Source: CAVTWD01 sp963738325
Lineage (GTDB): Bacteria; Actinomycetota; Acidimicrobiia; Acidimicrobiales; Ilumatobacteraceae
Direction of reading: 5' to 3'
DNA length: 64,000 bases
NCBI GenBank assembly: GCA_963738325.1
Contig: CAVTWD010000017.1
Location: 186,001 to 250,000, forward strand
The position numbers were made by a program, and so were the translations under genes. This document shows, piece by piece, positions 47,231 through 57,022 of this stretch. The notes beneath the pieces are model-generated. The model did not search any database and was not told the origin of the DNA. It was given only the letters and a program-made list of their open reading frames with translations. Numbering within the stretch: position 1 is the stretch's first letter; every line of letters starts with the position of its first letter.

Positions 47231-47573
47231 CCATCGCGACGAGGTCACCGGCCGCTTCACGCCGGCCCACGGACAGTCGAGCAACGTGGCTACTCAGCCA
47301 TCGCACGCAGCGACGACCTCCGACCGAGCTCGGACGAAGCGTCGCTCGCCATTCGTACCGATCGGAACGCCGAGTACGACGACACGACCACCAACGCTCC
47401 AGGCCGACGCGCTTTGGACGACCGCCTAGAACGTGTCCCGAGCCATCTACCTCGAGAGCGTCGCGATCGCCAGCAAGACCGCGTTCGTCGACAGCGCTGA
47501 CCTCGACGCGGCAAAGTTCGCTCTCGTGGCGCTCGACCACACGTTTCGCCAGCCCTGAGGCCAGGTCAGGCGT
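47231..47573. other. No well-supported gene
   Basis: This stretch lies between the IS5-type element and the helicase stop. A 41-codon + frame (GTG 47433 to stop 47559, VSRAIYLESVAIASKTAFVD) has natural-looking composition and could be the tail of the gene hit by the insertion, but nothing identifies it. Confidence 0.35.
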
Positions 47574-48799
47574 TCATGCGACCGCCTCAGCCTGCTCGAC
47601 GAAGGCACACAGGGTCGCGATGAGCTTCATCTGCTCGACGTCACGGGCGCGGGCATTCAGGAGTTCGTCCGTGCAAACGAGGAAGGCGAGGCATCGGGCG
47701 CGGCTGATGGCCACATTGAGCCGGTTCTTCGAGAAGAGGAAGCCCGGTCCACGCGGCATGTCGATCGCCGAAGAGGTTGTCATCGAGAAGAACACCACAG
47801 GAGCCTCTTGCCCCTGGAACTTGTCGACCGTGCCCACGCGGACATCCTTTGCGAGAGGGCTGGTAACGAACACCTCCCGGAGCAGGTCGACCTGGTCGTT
47901 ATAAGGGGCCACGACGAGAACGTCATCAGGTTCGAGTTCGTGCCGAGCGCCGGTGGCATCGATCCACCACGATCCGACAACCAACTCGACGTGGCGCAGG
48001 ATCAGCTCCGCTTCCTCGGGAGACGCCGTCGAGCAACCCGTGTGGGAGGCGGGGATCCAACGGAGGCCCGTACCAAGACCCGTGGTCTGTGTGGCGCATG
48101 AGTTGTGCGACGTGAGCCGCCCCTCATAGATCTGACCTGAGATGAACCGGCACACGTCCGGATGCATCCGACGCGTCTGACTGAGGAAGACTCCCCGCTC
48201 CGGCGGGATCGTGACATCGAAACCCAGCACGTGCTCGAGCACGCTCGCTCCCGAGCCGGCAGGATGCACCGCCTGCGACACCTGGGCCAACTGGCTCGGA
48301 TCGCCGAGAAGAACAAGGTTGTTGGCAGACGTCGACGCCGCGAGCGCATCCGCAAGGGCGAGCTGACCCGCCTCGTCGACGACGAGTACGTCGACGGGCG
48401 CCGCTCGCATAGCCTCGTTGGCGAACACCCACGTCGTCCCAGCCACCAGGTTGAAGTCGGCCTTGGCGCACTTCCTTGGGTCCGTCGTATAGACGACATC
48501 ATCGAACGCGCCGACATGGGGGCGATTGTGGCGCCGGATCGCCTGCACGAGATGCAGCGCGTTGGCGGCTCGAGCCAGATCAAGGATCTCCGCGAGAAGA
48601 TTGTCAATGGCGGAGTGACTCATTGCTGTCATGCCCACCCGCTGACCGTGTCGCAGCAACTCCAGAACGACGTGAGCGCCGGTGTAGGTCTTCCCCGTTC
48701 CGGGTGGACCCTGGACCGCGACGTAGCTGTGATGGAGGGCGGGCGCCCAGGACAGGATGTTGGCGAGGTCATCATCGAAGAGGCCGGCTCTCCCCTGTC
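47574..48799 (-). pseudogene. TM0106-type nuclease-helicase, C-terminal helicase part, cut off by IS3-type insertion
   Basis: This is the SF1 (AAA_11/AAA_12) helicase end of a RecB-like nuclease-helicase. It has LHHSYVAVQGPPGTGKTYTG (Walker A), VLVVDEAGQLALADALAAST (Walker B), LLGDPSQLAQVSQ, RVGTVDKFQGQEAPVVFFSM and NRLNVAISRARCLAFLV (motif VI). The host gene resumes at 50334 with its N-terminal part. No independent start is seen. Without the insertion it would be one ~1130-aa protein. Confidence 0.8.
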
Positions 48800-48870
48800 T
48801 GTCAGGCTGACGTGAGACACCTGCGGTAGCCGACCATCCCTGCAGGGCGAGTCTGGAAGACGTAGACCCG

Positions 48871-49302
48871 ATGACCATGACGACTGCATCTCTGCTTGCG
48901 CGCGCCCATGATGGCGTGGTGGACGAGCCCGACCCGGCTGCCCGGCCTCGGCGGCGATCGTTCACCGCCGAGTACAAGGCCGAGATCCTCGACGGGTACG
49001 ACGCGTTGCCGGTCGGCTCGAGCGAGCGCGGGGCGTTGCTGCGCCGCGAGGCCCTCTACAGCTCGCATCTGGCGGAGTGGCGCAAGGCTCGCGATGCCGG
49101 CGCCCAGCAGGGGCTGGCGCCGAAGGCGAAGCCGCGTCGTTCCCCTGAGCAGGTCGAGCTGGAGCGGCTGCGCCGCCGCAACGAACGGTTGGAGACGGAG
49201 CTGACCAAGACGAGATCGGCGCTCGATGTCATGGGAAAACTGCACGCGCTCTTGGAAGGGCTCTCCGAGAGCGCGGACACCGATCCGAAGTCGACGCGAT
49301 GA
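48871..49302 (+). CDS. IS3-type transposase subunit A (OrfA)
   Basis: The 143-aa OrfA has the HTH_Tnp_1 domain (RRSFTAEYKAEILDGYDALP, EALYSSHLAEWRKARDAGA). A leucine-zipper-like coiled coil follows (QVELERLRRRNERLETELTK). It binds the terminal repeats. Its stop overlaps OrfB's start by ATGA, which suggests coupled re-initiation rather than the -1 frameshift of classic IS3. Confidence 0.85.
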   Translation: MTMTTASLLARAHDGVVDEPDPAARPRRRSFTAEYKAEILDGYDALPVGSSERGALLRREALYSSHLAEWRKARDAGAQQGLAPKAKPRRSPEQVELERLRRRNERLETELTKTRSALDVMGKLHALLEGLSESADTDPKSTR

Positions 49303-50309
49303 TCGAGGCGCACTTCGGTGAGCTCGAAGCGATGACATCGACCAGCGCCGCCTGCGACCTGCTCGGCGTCTCGCGGGCGACGCGCTATCGGCGGCAGCGA
49401 CCGCCAGTGGCGGGTCCGCCGGCACCCCGGCCGGCCCCACCGAACAAGCTCACCGAGCAGGAGCGCCAGCGGGTGCTGACGGTGCTGCGCTCGGCGGAGT
49501 ACTGCGACCTGGCCCCGGCCCAGGTGTGGGCCCGGCTGCTCGATGACGGCATCTACCTGTGCTCGATCTCCACCATGTACCGGCTGCTCGCGGTCGCCGG
49601 CGAGAACCGCGAACGGCGACGGCAGCGCACCCACCCGGCGACCAAGAAGCCCGAGCTCATCGCCCGTCGACCGAACGAGGTCTGGTCGTGGGATATCACG
49701 AAGCTGCAGGGCCCGCAGCGGGGCGTCTACTACGAGCTGTTCGTGGTCATCGACATCTTCTCCCGCTACGTCGTCGGCTGGATGGTGTCGCCGGCCGAGA
49801 CCGGAGAGCTCGCCGAAGCCTTCATCGCCGACACCCTGCAGCGACACGGCATCGGCCGCGGCCAGCTCTCCTTGCACGCCGACCGGGGCACCTCGATGAC
49901 ATCGAAGCCCGTCGCCCAGCTGCTCGTCGATCTCGGTGTCGCCCGCAGCCACAGCCGGCCGCATGTGAGCAACGACAACCCGTACTCGGAGGCGAACTTC
50001 AAGACCCTCAAGTACTGCCCGGCCTTCCCTGGCCGGTTCGGCTCGATCGAAGACGCCCGGGCGTTCTGCGCCGCGTTCTTCGATCACTACAACCACGTCC
50101 ACCGCCACGCCGGCATCGGGCTGCACACCCCGGCGTCGGTCCACTACGGCACCGCCGACGAGATCCGCGCCCAGCGGGCCGTCACTCTCGACGCCGCCTA
50201 CGCCGCCAACCCGGCACGGTTCGGGCACCGCCCGCCCCAGCCGCCGAAGCTGCCCACCATCGCCTGGATCAACGAACCCAGCCCCGAAGCACTCATCACA
50301 TCCGCATGA
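49299..50309 (+). CDS. IS3-type transposase subunit B (OrfB, DDE integrase)
   Basis: The 336-aa rve-type integrase has an HTH_21 region (LAPAQVWARLLDDGIYLCSI). The catalytic core is RPNEVWSWDITKLQGPQRGV (first Asp), LSLHADRGTSMTSKPVAQLL (second Asp) and NDNPYSEANFKTLKYCPAFP (Glu). DHYNHVHRHAGIGLHTPASV is typical of the family. Intact, so the element may still move. Confidence 0.88.
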   Translation: MIEAHFGELEAMTSTSAACDLLGVSRATRYRRQRPPVAGPPAPRPAPPNKLTEQERQRVLTVLRSAEYCDLAPAQVWARLLDDGIYLCSISTMYRLLAVAGENRERRRQRTHPATKKPELIARRPNEVWSWDITKLQGPQRGVYYELFVVIDIFSRYVVGWMVSPAETGELAEAFIADTLQRHGIGRGQLSLHADRGTSMTSKPVAQLLVDLGVARSHSRPHVSNDNPYSEANFKTLKYCPAFPGRFGSIEDARAFCAAFFDHYNHVHRHAGIGLHTPASVHYGTADEIRAQRAVTLDAAYAANPARFGHRPPQPPKLPTIAWINEPSPEALITSA

Positions 50310-50333
50310 CAAGTTGTCTCACCGGGCTTGACA

Positions 50334-52514
50334 GGTTCCGCTCGGGCCGCCCGCACCACTGAACGATGGAAGCTCACGACCAAGGAGTGCGTCCCGGACG
50401 GTGTGTTGTCGCCCTTGCCCGTCGAGGACTTCGGTGGCGAAGGTGGACAATGCATGCGGCTTCGGCTTTGGTTGTACCCAATCGTTCACGACGACGGCGC
50501 GAGGGACGACGCCTCGTTCCTCATTCGCCTCTCCCCACAGCAGCTGGAGCTCCCGCACCTGCTCATCGATGGACACCACCGATGAAAAGCCGATTGCGTT
50601 GCCGCCGGCCTCGAAGACCACACCGGCGTTGTACTTGCGCATCGTCGACGACAGCGCTTGCGGGGGAAAGCTCATGCGAAGTGCAGGCGCGAGCTTCTGG
50701 CCCTTCGTGCCTGTGCGCTGAACCGTCCCAATGAGCTGCAGGTCGGCGACGACGTCCGGGTCTTCCAGACGACGCACAGGGTCTTGCGAACTCCTCGCGA
50801 GCATTTGGGCGAGCGTGGCCCTCCACTCTCGGCGCCAGTAACCGAGCAGATCGCCGAGCTGGTGCTGGGCCGTGCTGACGTCGAACGCGTGGAGCGCCTC
50901 GACCTGTGCATCCAGCTCGGCGTACTGCTCGTTCTCGACGGCAACGAAAGGCGGCCGCCAAGCCATACCGACGGGACGCAACCCGACGAGCCAGTCGCGC
51001 AGCTCCATCGTCGACCAGACGTCGTCTGCGTTGTAGCGTGCGATTCGCTCGAGTCGGCTCGGATCACGGTCGGCCATGTACGCCTCGTACTCGACGACCG
51101 CTCCCGCCCCCCGGTCGATCAGGTGACTCCGCTCGAAGGCAGTCAGTCGCTCGATGTTCTTCAGACCGTACGACTCCACGCCGGCCACGAGCGCCTCTCG
51201 GACCACCCGGTAGAGGTCGACGAACAAGCCTCCGTCGACGAGGTCGGCCAGCGTGCTCTCACCGACACCATGCTGGGCCGCCAGGCGTTCCAGCGCCGAC
51301 CGCTCGGTGTGGTTGTAGTGGTAGACGTGCATGTTCGGGAACTCGGTGTGCCGACCAGCGAGGTAGTCGATCAGCGATCGCGTCTGGCCCGCCTCCTCGT
51401 CGAGATCGTGCGCCCATCGCGCCTCGTACGACATCGCGTCTGCGCCGCCACCGGTCAGCAGACCGAACAGGAAGAAGAGACCCGTATCGGCCCGCCAGAA
51501 CGGGTCACCCTCGTAGTCGAGAAACACGTCACCGTCGTCAGGGAGCGGCAGCGCGGGCAATCCGACCACCGAGGACTCAACCGCGACGTCGTCGATGAGC
51601 ACGTACGGCGGTGGCTCGTCGGGTCGCTCACGCGCCACGAGCTGTAGGGCGGCCTGCTCCACGAGACGACGCTGCCGGTTTCGATCAAGCCCGTCTACTG
51701 GAACACCGAGCATCGCAAGAGACGTCAAGGTCGCAACTTGACCTTCCTCAAGGGCGGTCCGCTCGGTGGCCCGAATGCCGGCGACGTAGACCAAGGAATC
51801 CTCGGCTCGCCATTGGCCTTCGCAGTGATCGGCGAACTCACAGAACTCGCAGTGCAGGCAGGGCTCGGGACGAGTCGACTCGTCGATGTCACGATCCAGC
51901 GCATCGACCAGTTGCTTCCGGAGCCGTCGCCAATAGGGCGCTACGTCGGCGAGCCGGATTGATTCCGTCACACCCGATCCGAGCCAGAGGTGGAGGTGCT
52001 CGGGCGTCACGCCCGTCAGCGCTTCGAGCGCCTCGGCGTAGAAGCACAGCTGAAGCACGTGTCCTGGCTTCGCCTCCGCTCGGGCCAGCTTGGCGTCGAC
52101 CGGTTCATAGACGACGCTTCCGTCGCGCCGTTCGGTTCGAATAAGGAAGTCAGCGATTCCGCGCACCCTGTCGTGGATGAGGGGTATCTGATAAACCACG
52201 TCGTGCGCGTCGACCAGTGGATTGCCCACGCGCCGCACCCAAGCCTCGAAGGGCTCCCCCCGTCGACGACCCGGTACCACGTAGACGGCACGCCCGTCCG
52301 CTCGATACTGCTCGAGGCAGGCCTCTTCGTGTTCCTGGCCCTTGCGCCACAGCAGTTGCGCCATGGCTCCGAATGGCCCCCGCTGAGGCACAAGCTCACC
52401 GTCATCCAGACGGTGCTGGAGCGTCAGGTAGTAGGCACAGTCCAGCCACGCCGTGATCTTGGACGGCGTAAGGAGCCGCTCCCTCACAGGGGCAGTCTTG
52501 CAGGCCCCGAACAT
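50334..52514 (-). pseudogene. TM0106-type RecB-like nuclease, N-terminal part of the IS-split nuclease-helicase
   Basis: Residues ~15-240 are a Cas4/RecB-like nuclease: LLTPSKITAWLDCAYYLTLQ, VVYEPVDAKLARAEAKPGHV (DxK), and an iron-sulphur cysteine set CLHCEFCEFADHC. Residues ~330-520 are an RNase-H-like domain (DVFLDYEGDPFWRADTGLFF ... ARYNADDVWSTMELRDWL). The last host residues before the insertion are VRDALLGRELPSFSGAGG. The proposed start is ATG 52514. The intact protein would degrade and unwind DNA; its presence in an element suggests DNA processing or defence. Confidence 0.8.
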
Positions 52515-52739
52515 GCACGAGCCCTCGGGACACAGCGTGTCGCCGGCTGGCGGGCGGCGTTCGCGAGACGCAAGCCGCCAAGCTGACTCTGGGGTCCCGC
52601 TGACGCCGACGACGAGGTTGGAGGGGCTGCGATTGCCCCGTCACATCCGTTCGGCGTTGACGCGCGCCGGATACCCGTCGCCGATCGGGATTGTCACCGC
52701 ACGCGGCCGCCCACCGCACCCGCTACAACTGACGGCGAC

Positions 52740-53303
52740 ATGTCCGACGACACCTCTGGCGCTGCCGACAGATTCATCCGCTCCGACGGTGGCCCCCGAT
52801 CGGCGTTCGAGCTCAAGGTGTATGCGCGCGCCGGGCCGGGACCCGTAGAGGCAGCCCGGTGGGCCGACGCCGGGATCGGTCCGTACGAGGCTGAAGCGTG
52901 GCGGGCCGCGGACGTCGACCTCGCGTCAGCCAGGCAGTTGCACCGCAAAGGCGTAACCGCCCATGACTACCTGGTGTCGACCCGGGCCGGGCGCGTGGCC
53001 GGCGTCGCAGTCGAACAGTCGGACGCGTCCGGCGCGCCGCCCGCCAACCATGGTTGCGGCGAGCTCGGAGAGGTGACCCAGCTCGAACCGGTCACGATGC
53101 TGCGACTCGTCAACCGAGCCGCCCTCGAATCCCTCATCCCGAAGGCACAGCTGCTGATCGAGGCCTGGAGCCGCCACCACTACGCCAGCGGACGCCTCGC
53201 CGTCGATCTCACGGCTGCTGCCGATGACGCGACTGAGCTTGGGCTCCTCGACTTCGAGCGGCTGGGATCGGGTATCTCACGAACGTCGTCTCGACCTCGG
53301 TGA
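52740..53303 (+). CDS. Protein of unknown function, probably C-terminally truncated
   Basis: From ATG 52740 the protein has helical repeats of the form PVEAARWADAGIGPYEAEAW, RAADVDLASARQLHRKGVTA. A region TMLRLVNRAALESLIPKAQL follows. Similar W..AG..P.EA..W repeats occur in actinobacterial proteins of unknown role. The last ~12 residues are antisense to the well-conserved part of the gene at 53209-53697, so its real end seems cut near 53270. Confidence 0.45.
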   Translation: MSDDTSGAADRFIRSDGGPRSAFELKVYARAGPGPVEAARWADAGIGPYEAEAWRAADVDLASARQLHRKGVTAHDYLVSTRAGRVAGVAVEQSDASGAPPANHGCGELGEVTQLEPVTMLRLVNRAALESLIPKAQLLIEAWSRHHYASGRLAVDLTAAADDATELGLLDFERLGSGISRTSSRPR

Positions 53304-53697
53304 GCACCTCGTCGTAGACATCGGCCACCCGCTCTCTGGCGTCGTCGACCGAACGGCAGCCCGCGTTGTCACCGGCGAGACGCAGACGCAGGACCGCTCG
53401 GAGCACTGGCGAGGACTTCATGGAGATCTGGCGTAGCTCACGTGCGATGCCATCGTTGGCGACGTAGGGCCGCGTCTGGGGGTAGTACAACGCCAAGATT
53501 CCCTGCGCGATCAGCGTGGTCGGCACGATCGGGGCGCCCGACGTCAGTGCCACGGCGTCGATCAGGCCCGCCAGCAAGGCCAGCTTGTACGTGGCCGTCC
53601 GGCGGCCCTCGTCGATGACCCGCAGCAGGCGCTCCACGAGGAGGTCAGCCTGAGGGCTGACACCGCCAGGTCCTGCAGGACCGCCACCGTCGCTCAC
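53209..53697 (-). pseudogene. Truncated partner of the HNH nuclease gene (N-terminal part only)
   Basis: GTG 53697 starts seven bases after the HNH gene's stop. The protein reads LLVERLLRVIDEGRRTATYK, LALLAGLIDAVALTSGAPIV, LYYPQTRPYVANDGIARELR, QISMKSSPVLRAVLRLRLAG. From memory, full-length relatives are ~300-350 aa and carry a C-terminal HNH domain. Here recognisable sequence ends at TFVRYPIP (~53270) and a 20-residue unrelated tail follows. It was probably co-expressed with the HNH gene upstream. Confidence 0.55.
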
Positions 53698-53703
53698 ATC
53701 GGC

Positions 53704-54600
53704 CTACGAAGCTCGCCGGAAGTCCTCGTACCGAAGCGCGAGTCGTTCGGTGTTGGGCCGCTCATGCACGGCATGCGGCAGCAGGAGGCTGCCACCGTGA
53801 TGCTCCTGCAGGCCATGCGTCAGCATCGGTCCATCCGTCTCGGTAGGGACGTCGCGACGGATCTCGATCACGTAGTCGGGGCGCACACCGAGGATGTTGG
53901 CATCGACGGTGGCGTGATGGATCTTGCACAGCGAAAGCCCGTTGGTCACGACTGGGTCGCCCTGCGCATGGGTGTCGGCCACGATGTGCGCCGCGTCGAG
54001 GAGCTGCAGATGGCGAAGACGGCACACCGAACACTGCTCCCGGTAGGCCCGGATCACCCGTTGCCGGAAGGCGGCTTGGTGAAGCCTGGCGACCGCCAGT
54101 CGCGTGACGTACCGACGCCGCACATCGTCGACGACGGTAGGCGCCAGCTCGGGCCGGAGCAGCTCGACATCCTCACACGCCACCGTGAACGTCTGGCTCG
54201 CGGGATCGTCCGCCACGACCACCGCTGGCCACAACGCAGCATAGAAGCCCTTGGCGAGACCGTGGAAGTAGATCAGGGGTCGCGCCTCGGCCATCGCCCG
54301 GCGGAGCAGCACATTGTCATAGGCGCGCGCCGAACTGCCCTGATAGCGATATCGCAGCAGCCCGTCATCGCCTATCGTGTCGCCGTACGGGTTCCTCGGA
54401 CTCGTGGCGATCGAGATGGGCAGCTCCAGTGCTCCGGCCTTCCAGATTCCGGCGGCGCCGATGAGCGGGATTGCGACGCCTTGGTAGCTGAAACCGTGGG
54501 TCAGCGCTGACCACGGCAGCGCGTCGCCGTAGGCGTCCGTCAGTCGATCGAGATACTGGAAGGCAGCGAGCCGAACCAGGTAGTCGTGCTCGCTGCTCAC
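53704..54600 (-). CDS. HNH endonuclease with N-terminal SBD-like (sulphur-binding) domain
   Basis: GTG 54600 gives 298 aa. Residues ~25-155 resemble the SBD of phosphorothioate-dependent McrA-type nucleases: GDALPWSALTHGFSYQGVAI, LPISIATSPRNPYGDTIGDD, YDNVLLRRAMAEARPLIYFH, GFYAALWPAVVVADD. Residues ~205-270 are the HNH domain: CSVCRLRHLQLLDAAHIVAD, then NGLSLCKIHHATVDANIL. Size and order fit SprMcrA-like SBD-HNH proteins (from memory). The HR pair and YP of the sulphur pocket in ScoMcrA appear here as AY and WP, so sulphur binding is uncertain. Confidence 0.65.
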   Translation of the reverse strand: MSSEHDYLVRLAAFQYLDRLTDAYGDALPWSALTHGFSYQGVAIPLIGAAGIWKAGALELPISIATSPRNPYGDTIGDDGLLRYRYQGSSARAYDNVLLRRAMAEARPLIYFHGLAKGFYAALWPAVVVADDPASQTFTVACEDVELLRPELAPTVVDDVRRRYVTRLAVARLHQAAFRQRVIRAYREQCSVCRLRHLQLLDAAHIVADTHAQGDPVVTNGLSLCKIHHATVDANILGVRPDYVIEIRRDVPTETDGPMLTHGLQEHHGGSLLLPHAVHERPNTERLALRYEDFRRAS

Positions 54601-54808
54601 CCCTCCATCATCGCCGCTGGCTCGGATCCGTGCCGGCCGGCGCGCGATGTCCGACGAAGAGGGCCGCTCGATGCTCGGCCCAGCGGGACCGTCGAGGCGA
54701 CGAGGCTGCTGACCAGGGCGAGTGAGCACTGCGGTGAGCGGTCGGGTGTGTGGTCGAGGGTGTGCTCTGACCAGGACATCGCTCCCGACGACCTCCGAGT
54801 GCCTTCGC

Positions 54809-55306
54809 CTACTGGCGACGTCGAGCGTTCCTCGCCGCACGACGGCGCTGCGCCCGGTTGGTAGACGGCTTCTCGGTCGTGTCGACGGCAGGTGTCGCAG
54901 CCCCACTGAAAGGCTCGAGCCGCCGTCGCAGCGCAAGGTTCTCCTGCGCCAGAGCTGTCAGCCGCCCCTCCACCTCGCCTCGCGCTCGCTCGGCGTCGGC
55001 TAGGTTGTTCCGGAGCGCCTCGTTGTCTTGGCGGAGCAAGTCGAAGCGCGCCTGCTGTGCTTCGAGCTCTCGACACGCGACTGCAAGCTCGCGCCGCAGC
55101 GAACGCTCGACCTTGCGTTGCTTCTCGAGGCGCTGACCGAGTTCACGACCGTGCTCCAAAGCGGCGGCGAGCTCGTCGCCTTCATCGAGGGCCACCGCCA
55201 GTACTGGCGGCTCCGAGTCGCCTCGCTGACGGGCGCGGTAGGCACGCACCCGGTCGGCGTCGGAGCGCCACTTGCGAGGCCTTCCACCCTTGCCCGGAAT
55301 GGTCAT
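54809..55306 (-). CDS. Coiled-coil protein with N-terminal basic GRPRKW motif
   Basis: ATG 55306 gives MTIPGKGGRPRKWRSDADRV, RAYRARQRG (basic, DNA-binding-like). A long coiled coil follows: LGQRLEKQRKVERSLRRELA, LRQDNEALRNNLADAERARG, LAQENLALRRRLEPF, then an Arg-rich tail. Similar proteins often stand divergent to recombinase cassettes like the one on its right, and may be an accessory protein of it. About 165 aa; function unknown. Confidence 0.6.
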   Translation of the reverse strand: MTIPGKGGRPRKWRSDADRVRAYRARQRGDSEPPVLAVALDEGDELAAALEHGRELGQRLEKQRKVERSLRRELAVACRELEAQQARFDLLRQDNEALRNNLADAERARGEVEGRLTALAQENLALRRRLEPFSGAATPAVDTTEKPSTNRAQRRRAARNARRRQ

Positions 55307-55624
55307 CGCCGGCCAATGTAACGAAACGCGACGAAACGTACACCCGGCGGGTGATAGTCTGTGGAAGGACTCACATTGCATCGGCCGCGAGATGTGAGTG
55401 GAGAGCCTCGTCGCCGACGTGAGCTGGCTGGTGGCTGCCGCCGCGCCGGAAGTGGGGGGTGACTACAGGCCGACTCGGATTCGTTGGAGGTCGTTGGCCG
55501 CGACGTGAGCATCCGCGTCCTGGCTGTCATCCGATGCAACTATCGGTGGACAGGCGACGGCGAGGCGGGTGTGGCGCGGCGGATAGATCGGACGGGTGGT
55601 GCCCAGCACGTGCGGGCGTCGGGC
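55307..55624. promoter_or_regulatory. Divergent control region with short repeats
   Basis: The 318 bp between the coiled-coil gene and the recombinase contain two ACGAAACG direct repeats (55321-55340) followed at once by a perfect CACCC-GGC-GGGTG inverted repeat (55341-55353). These sit just upstream of the minus-strand gene and are candidate binding sites. No gene is seen in the rest. Confidence 0.4.
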
Positions 55625-56690
55625 GTGAGCCTGCTGCGCCCCGACGTGCAGCTGTTCGAGGCGATGCTGGAGGGCTGGGCCCGCCAACAGGCGAGCCGCC
55701 GGCTGAACCGTCGCACCATCGAAGCCGCCGCCGCGCCGGTGCGTCGCTTCCAGGCGCATGCCGGTGTGTTCCCGTGGGCATGGACGCCGGCGCATCTGGA
55801 GGAGTGGACCGAGGACCTGTGCTCGGTGCACACATTGGCGCACTCGACGGTGCGCACCTACCAGCAGGCGATCCGTTCGTTCCTGGCCTATGCGTGCGAT
55901 CCCGTCTACGGGTGGGCCACCGAGTGCGAGTCCCGGTTCGGGTCATATCCCGTGCAGATCTGCCACGCCTGGAACAGCGCCGCGCATCGGGTGGCGTTCG
56001 AGGCTCGGCCCCAGCGCCGAGCGCTGACCCGTGTCGAGCTGCAGACGCTGTTCGATGCCGCCGACGAGCAGGTGGACGACATCCGTCGGCGGGGCCGCAA
56101 GGGCTGGGTGGCGGCGTTCCGGGACGCGGTGATGATCAAGACGGCTTACGCCTTCGGCCTGCGCCGCCGTGAGCTCATCGGCTTGGACGTCCACGACTTC
56201 GGGCGCAACCCGCGGGCCCTCGAGTTCGGCGAGTTCGGGGTGTGCTACGTCCGGCTTCGGCAAGGCCCAGGCCGGCAGCGCCCCCAAGCGGCGCAGCGTG
56301 CTGACGGTGATGCCGTGGTCAGTCGAGGTCCTCGAGCAGTGGGTCGGTGAGGTGTGGCCCCACCGCCGCCACGACGACGGAGCGTTGTGGCCCTCGGAAC
56401 AGTCGCGCCGGGTGAGCGAGCCCCGCTTCACCGCCGCCTTCGCGCGGCTGCGGGAACGGGCCGGGCTGCCGGCCGGGTTGAGCCCCCACGCCCTGCGCCA
56501 CTCCTACGTGACCCATCTCATCGAGGACGGCTTCGACGCCTTGTTCGTCCAACAGCAGGTCGGCCACGAGCACGCCTCGACCACAGCGATCTACACGTCG
56601 GTGTCGTCGGACTACAAGACCCGTGCGTTGCGGGCGGCGCTCGATCGCATCGTCACCCACGCCACCACCACGGACCGGAGCTCGACATGA
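55625..56690 (+). CDS. Tyrosine recombinase of a three-gene cassette, one frameshift
   Basis: GTG 55625 begins VSLLRPDVQLFEAMLEGWAR. The core-binding domain has AHSTVRTYQQAIRSFLAYAC. The catalytic domain shows TAYAFGLRRRELIGLDVHDF (Arg I). After a shift near 56250 come SPHALRHSYVTHLIEDGFDA (HxLRH) and QVGHEHASTTAIYTSVSSDY (GH, Tyr). All catalytic residues are present. Its stop overlaps the HTH gene by ATGA. It likely drives movement of the cassette. Confidence 0.75.
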
Positions 56691-57022
56691 CCAAGAAGAT
56701 GGGCTATCGCTGGCTGTTGCGGGAACGGATGGCCGAACAGGGCTTGTGGAAGACGACCGACCTGGCCCCGCTGCTGGCCGAGCGGGGCATCCACCTGTCG
56801 GCGACGCAGGTCTACCGGCTGGTGGTGAACACCCCGGAACGACTGTCCTTGGACGTGCTCGCCGCGTTGTGCGACGTGTTGGGCTGCGACCCGGGCGATC
56901 TCGTCGTCCCCCACCTCATCGAGCCGGCTGCCCGGCGCGCCGCCGGCGGCGAACACCTCGGCGACGTCACCGCCCTGCGCGGCACACTTCGGCCTCGTCG
57001 GGCCCGCATCGTCGAACCGTGA
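56687..57022 (+). CDS. XRE-family helix-turn-helix protein in the recombinase cassette
   Basis: The 111-aa protein has a Cro/CI-type HTH: YRWLLRERMAEQGLWKTTDL, RGIHLSATQVYRLVVNTPER, LSLDVLAALCDVLGCDPGDL. ATG 56687 overlaps the recombinase stop and its own stop overlaps the next GTG by four bases. This tight coupling suggests it regulates or assists both recombinase-like proteins. Intact. Confidence 0.8.
   Translation: MTKKMGYRWLLRERMAEQGLWKTTDLAPLLAERGIHLSATQVYRLVVNTPERLSLDVLAALCDVLGCDPGDLVVPHLIEPAARRAAGGEHLGDVTALRGTLRPRRARIVEP

Larger units (their letters stand above)
48800..50333. mobile_element. IS3-family insertion sequence
   Basis: Terminal repeats read TGTCAGGCTGACGTGAGACA on the left and, from the right end, TGTCAAGCCCGGTGAGACA. 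Two overlapping transposase genes lie inside. The element splits the nuclease-helicase gene between its nuclease and helicase parts. I could not define the target duplication: CCTGTC is present next to both tips and blurs the ends. Confidence 0.8.
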
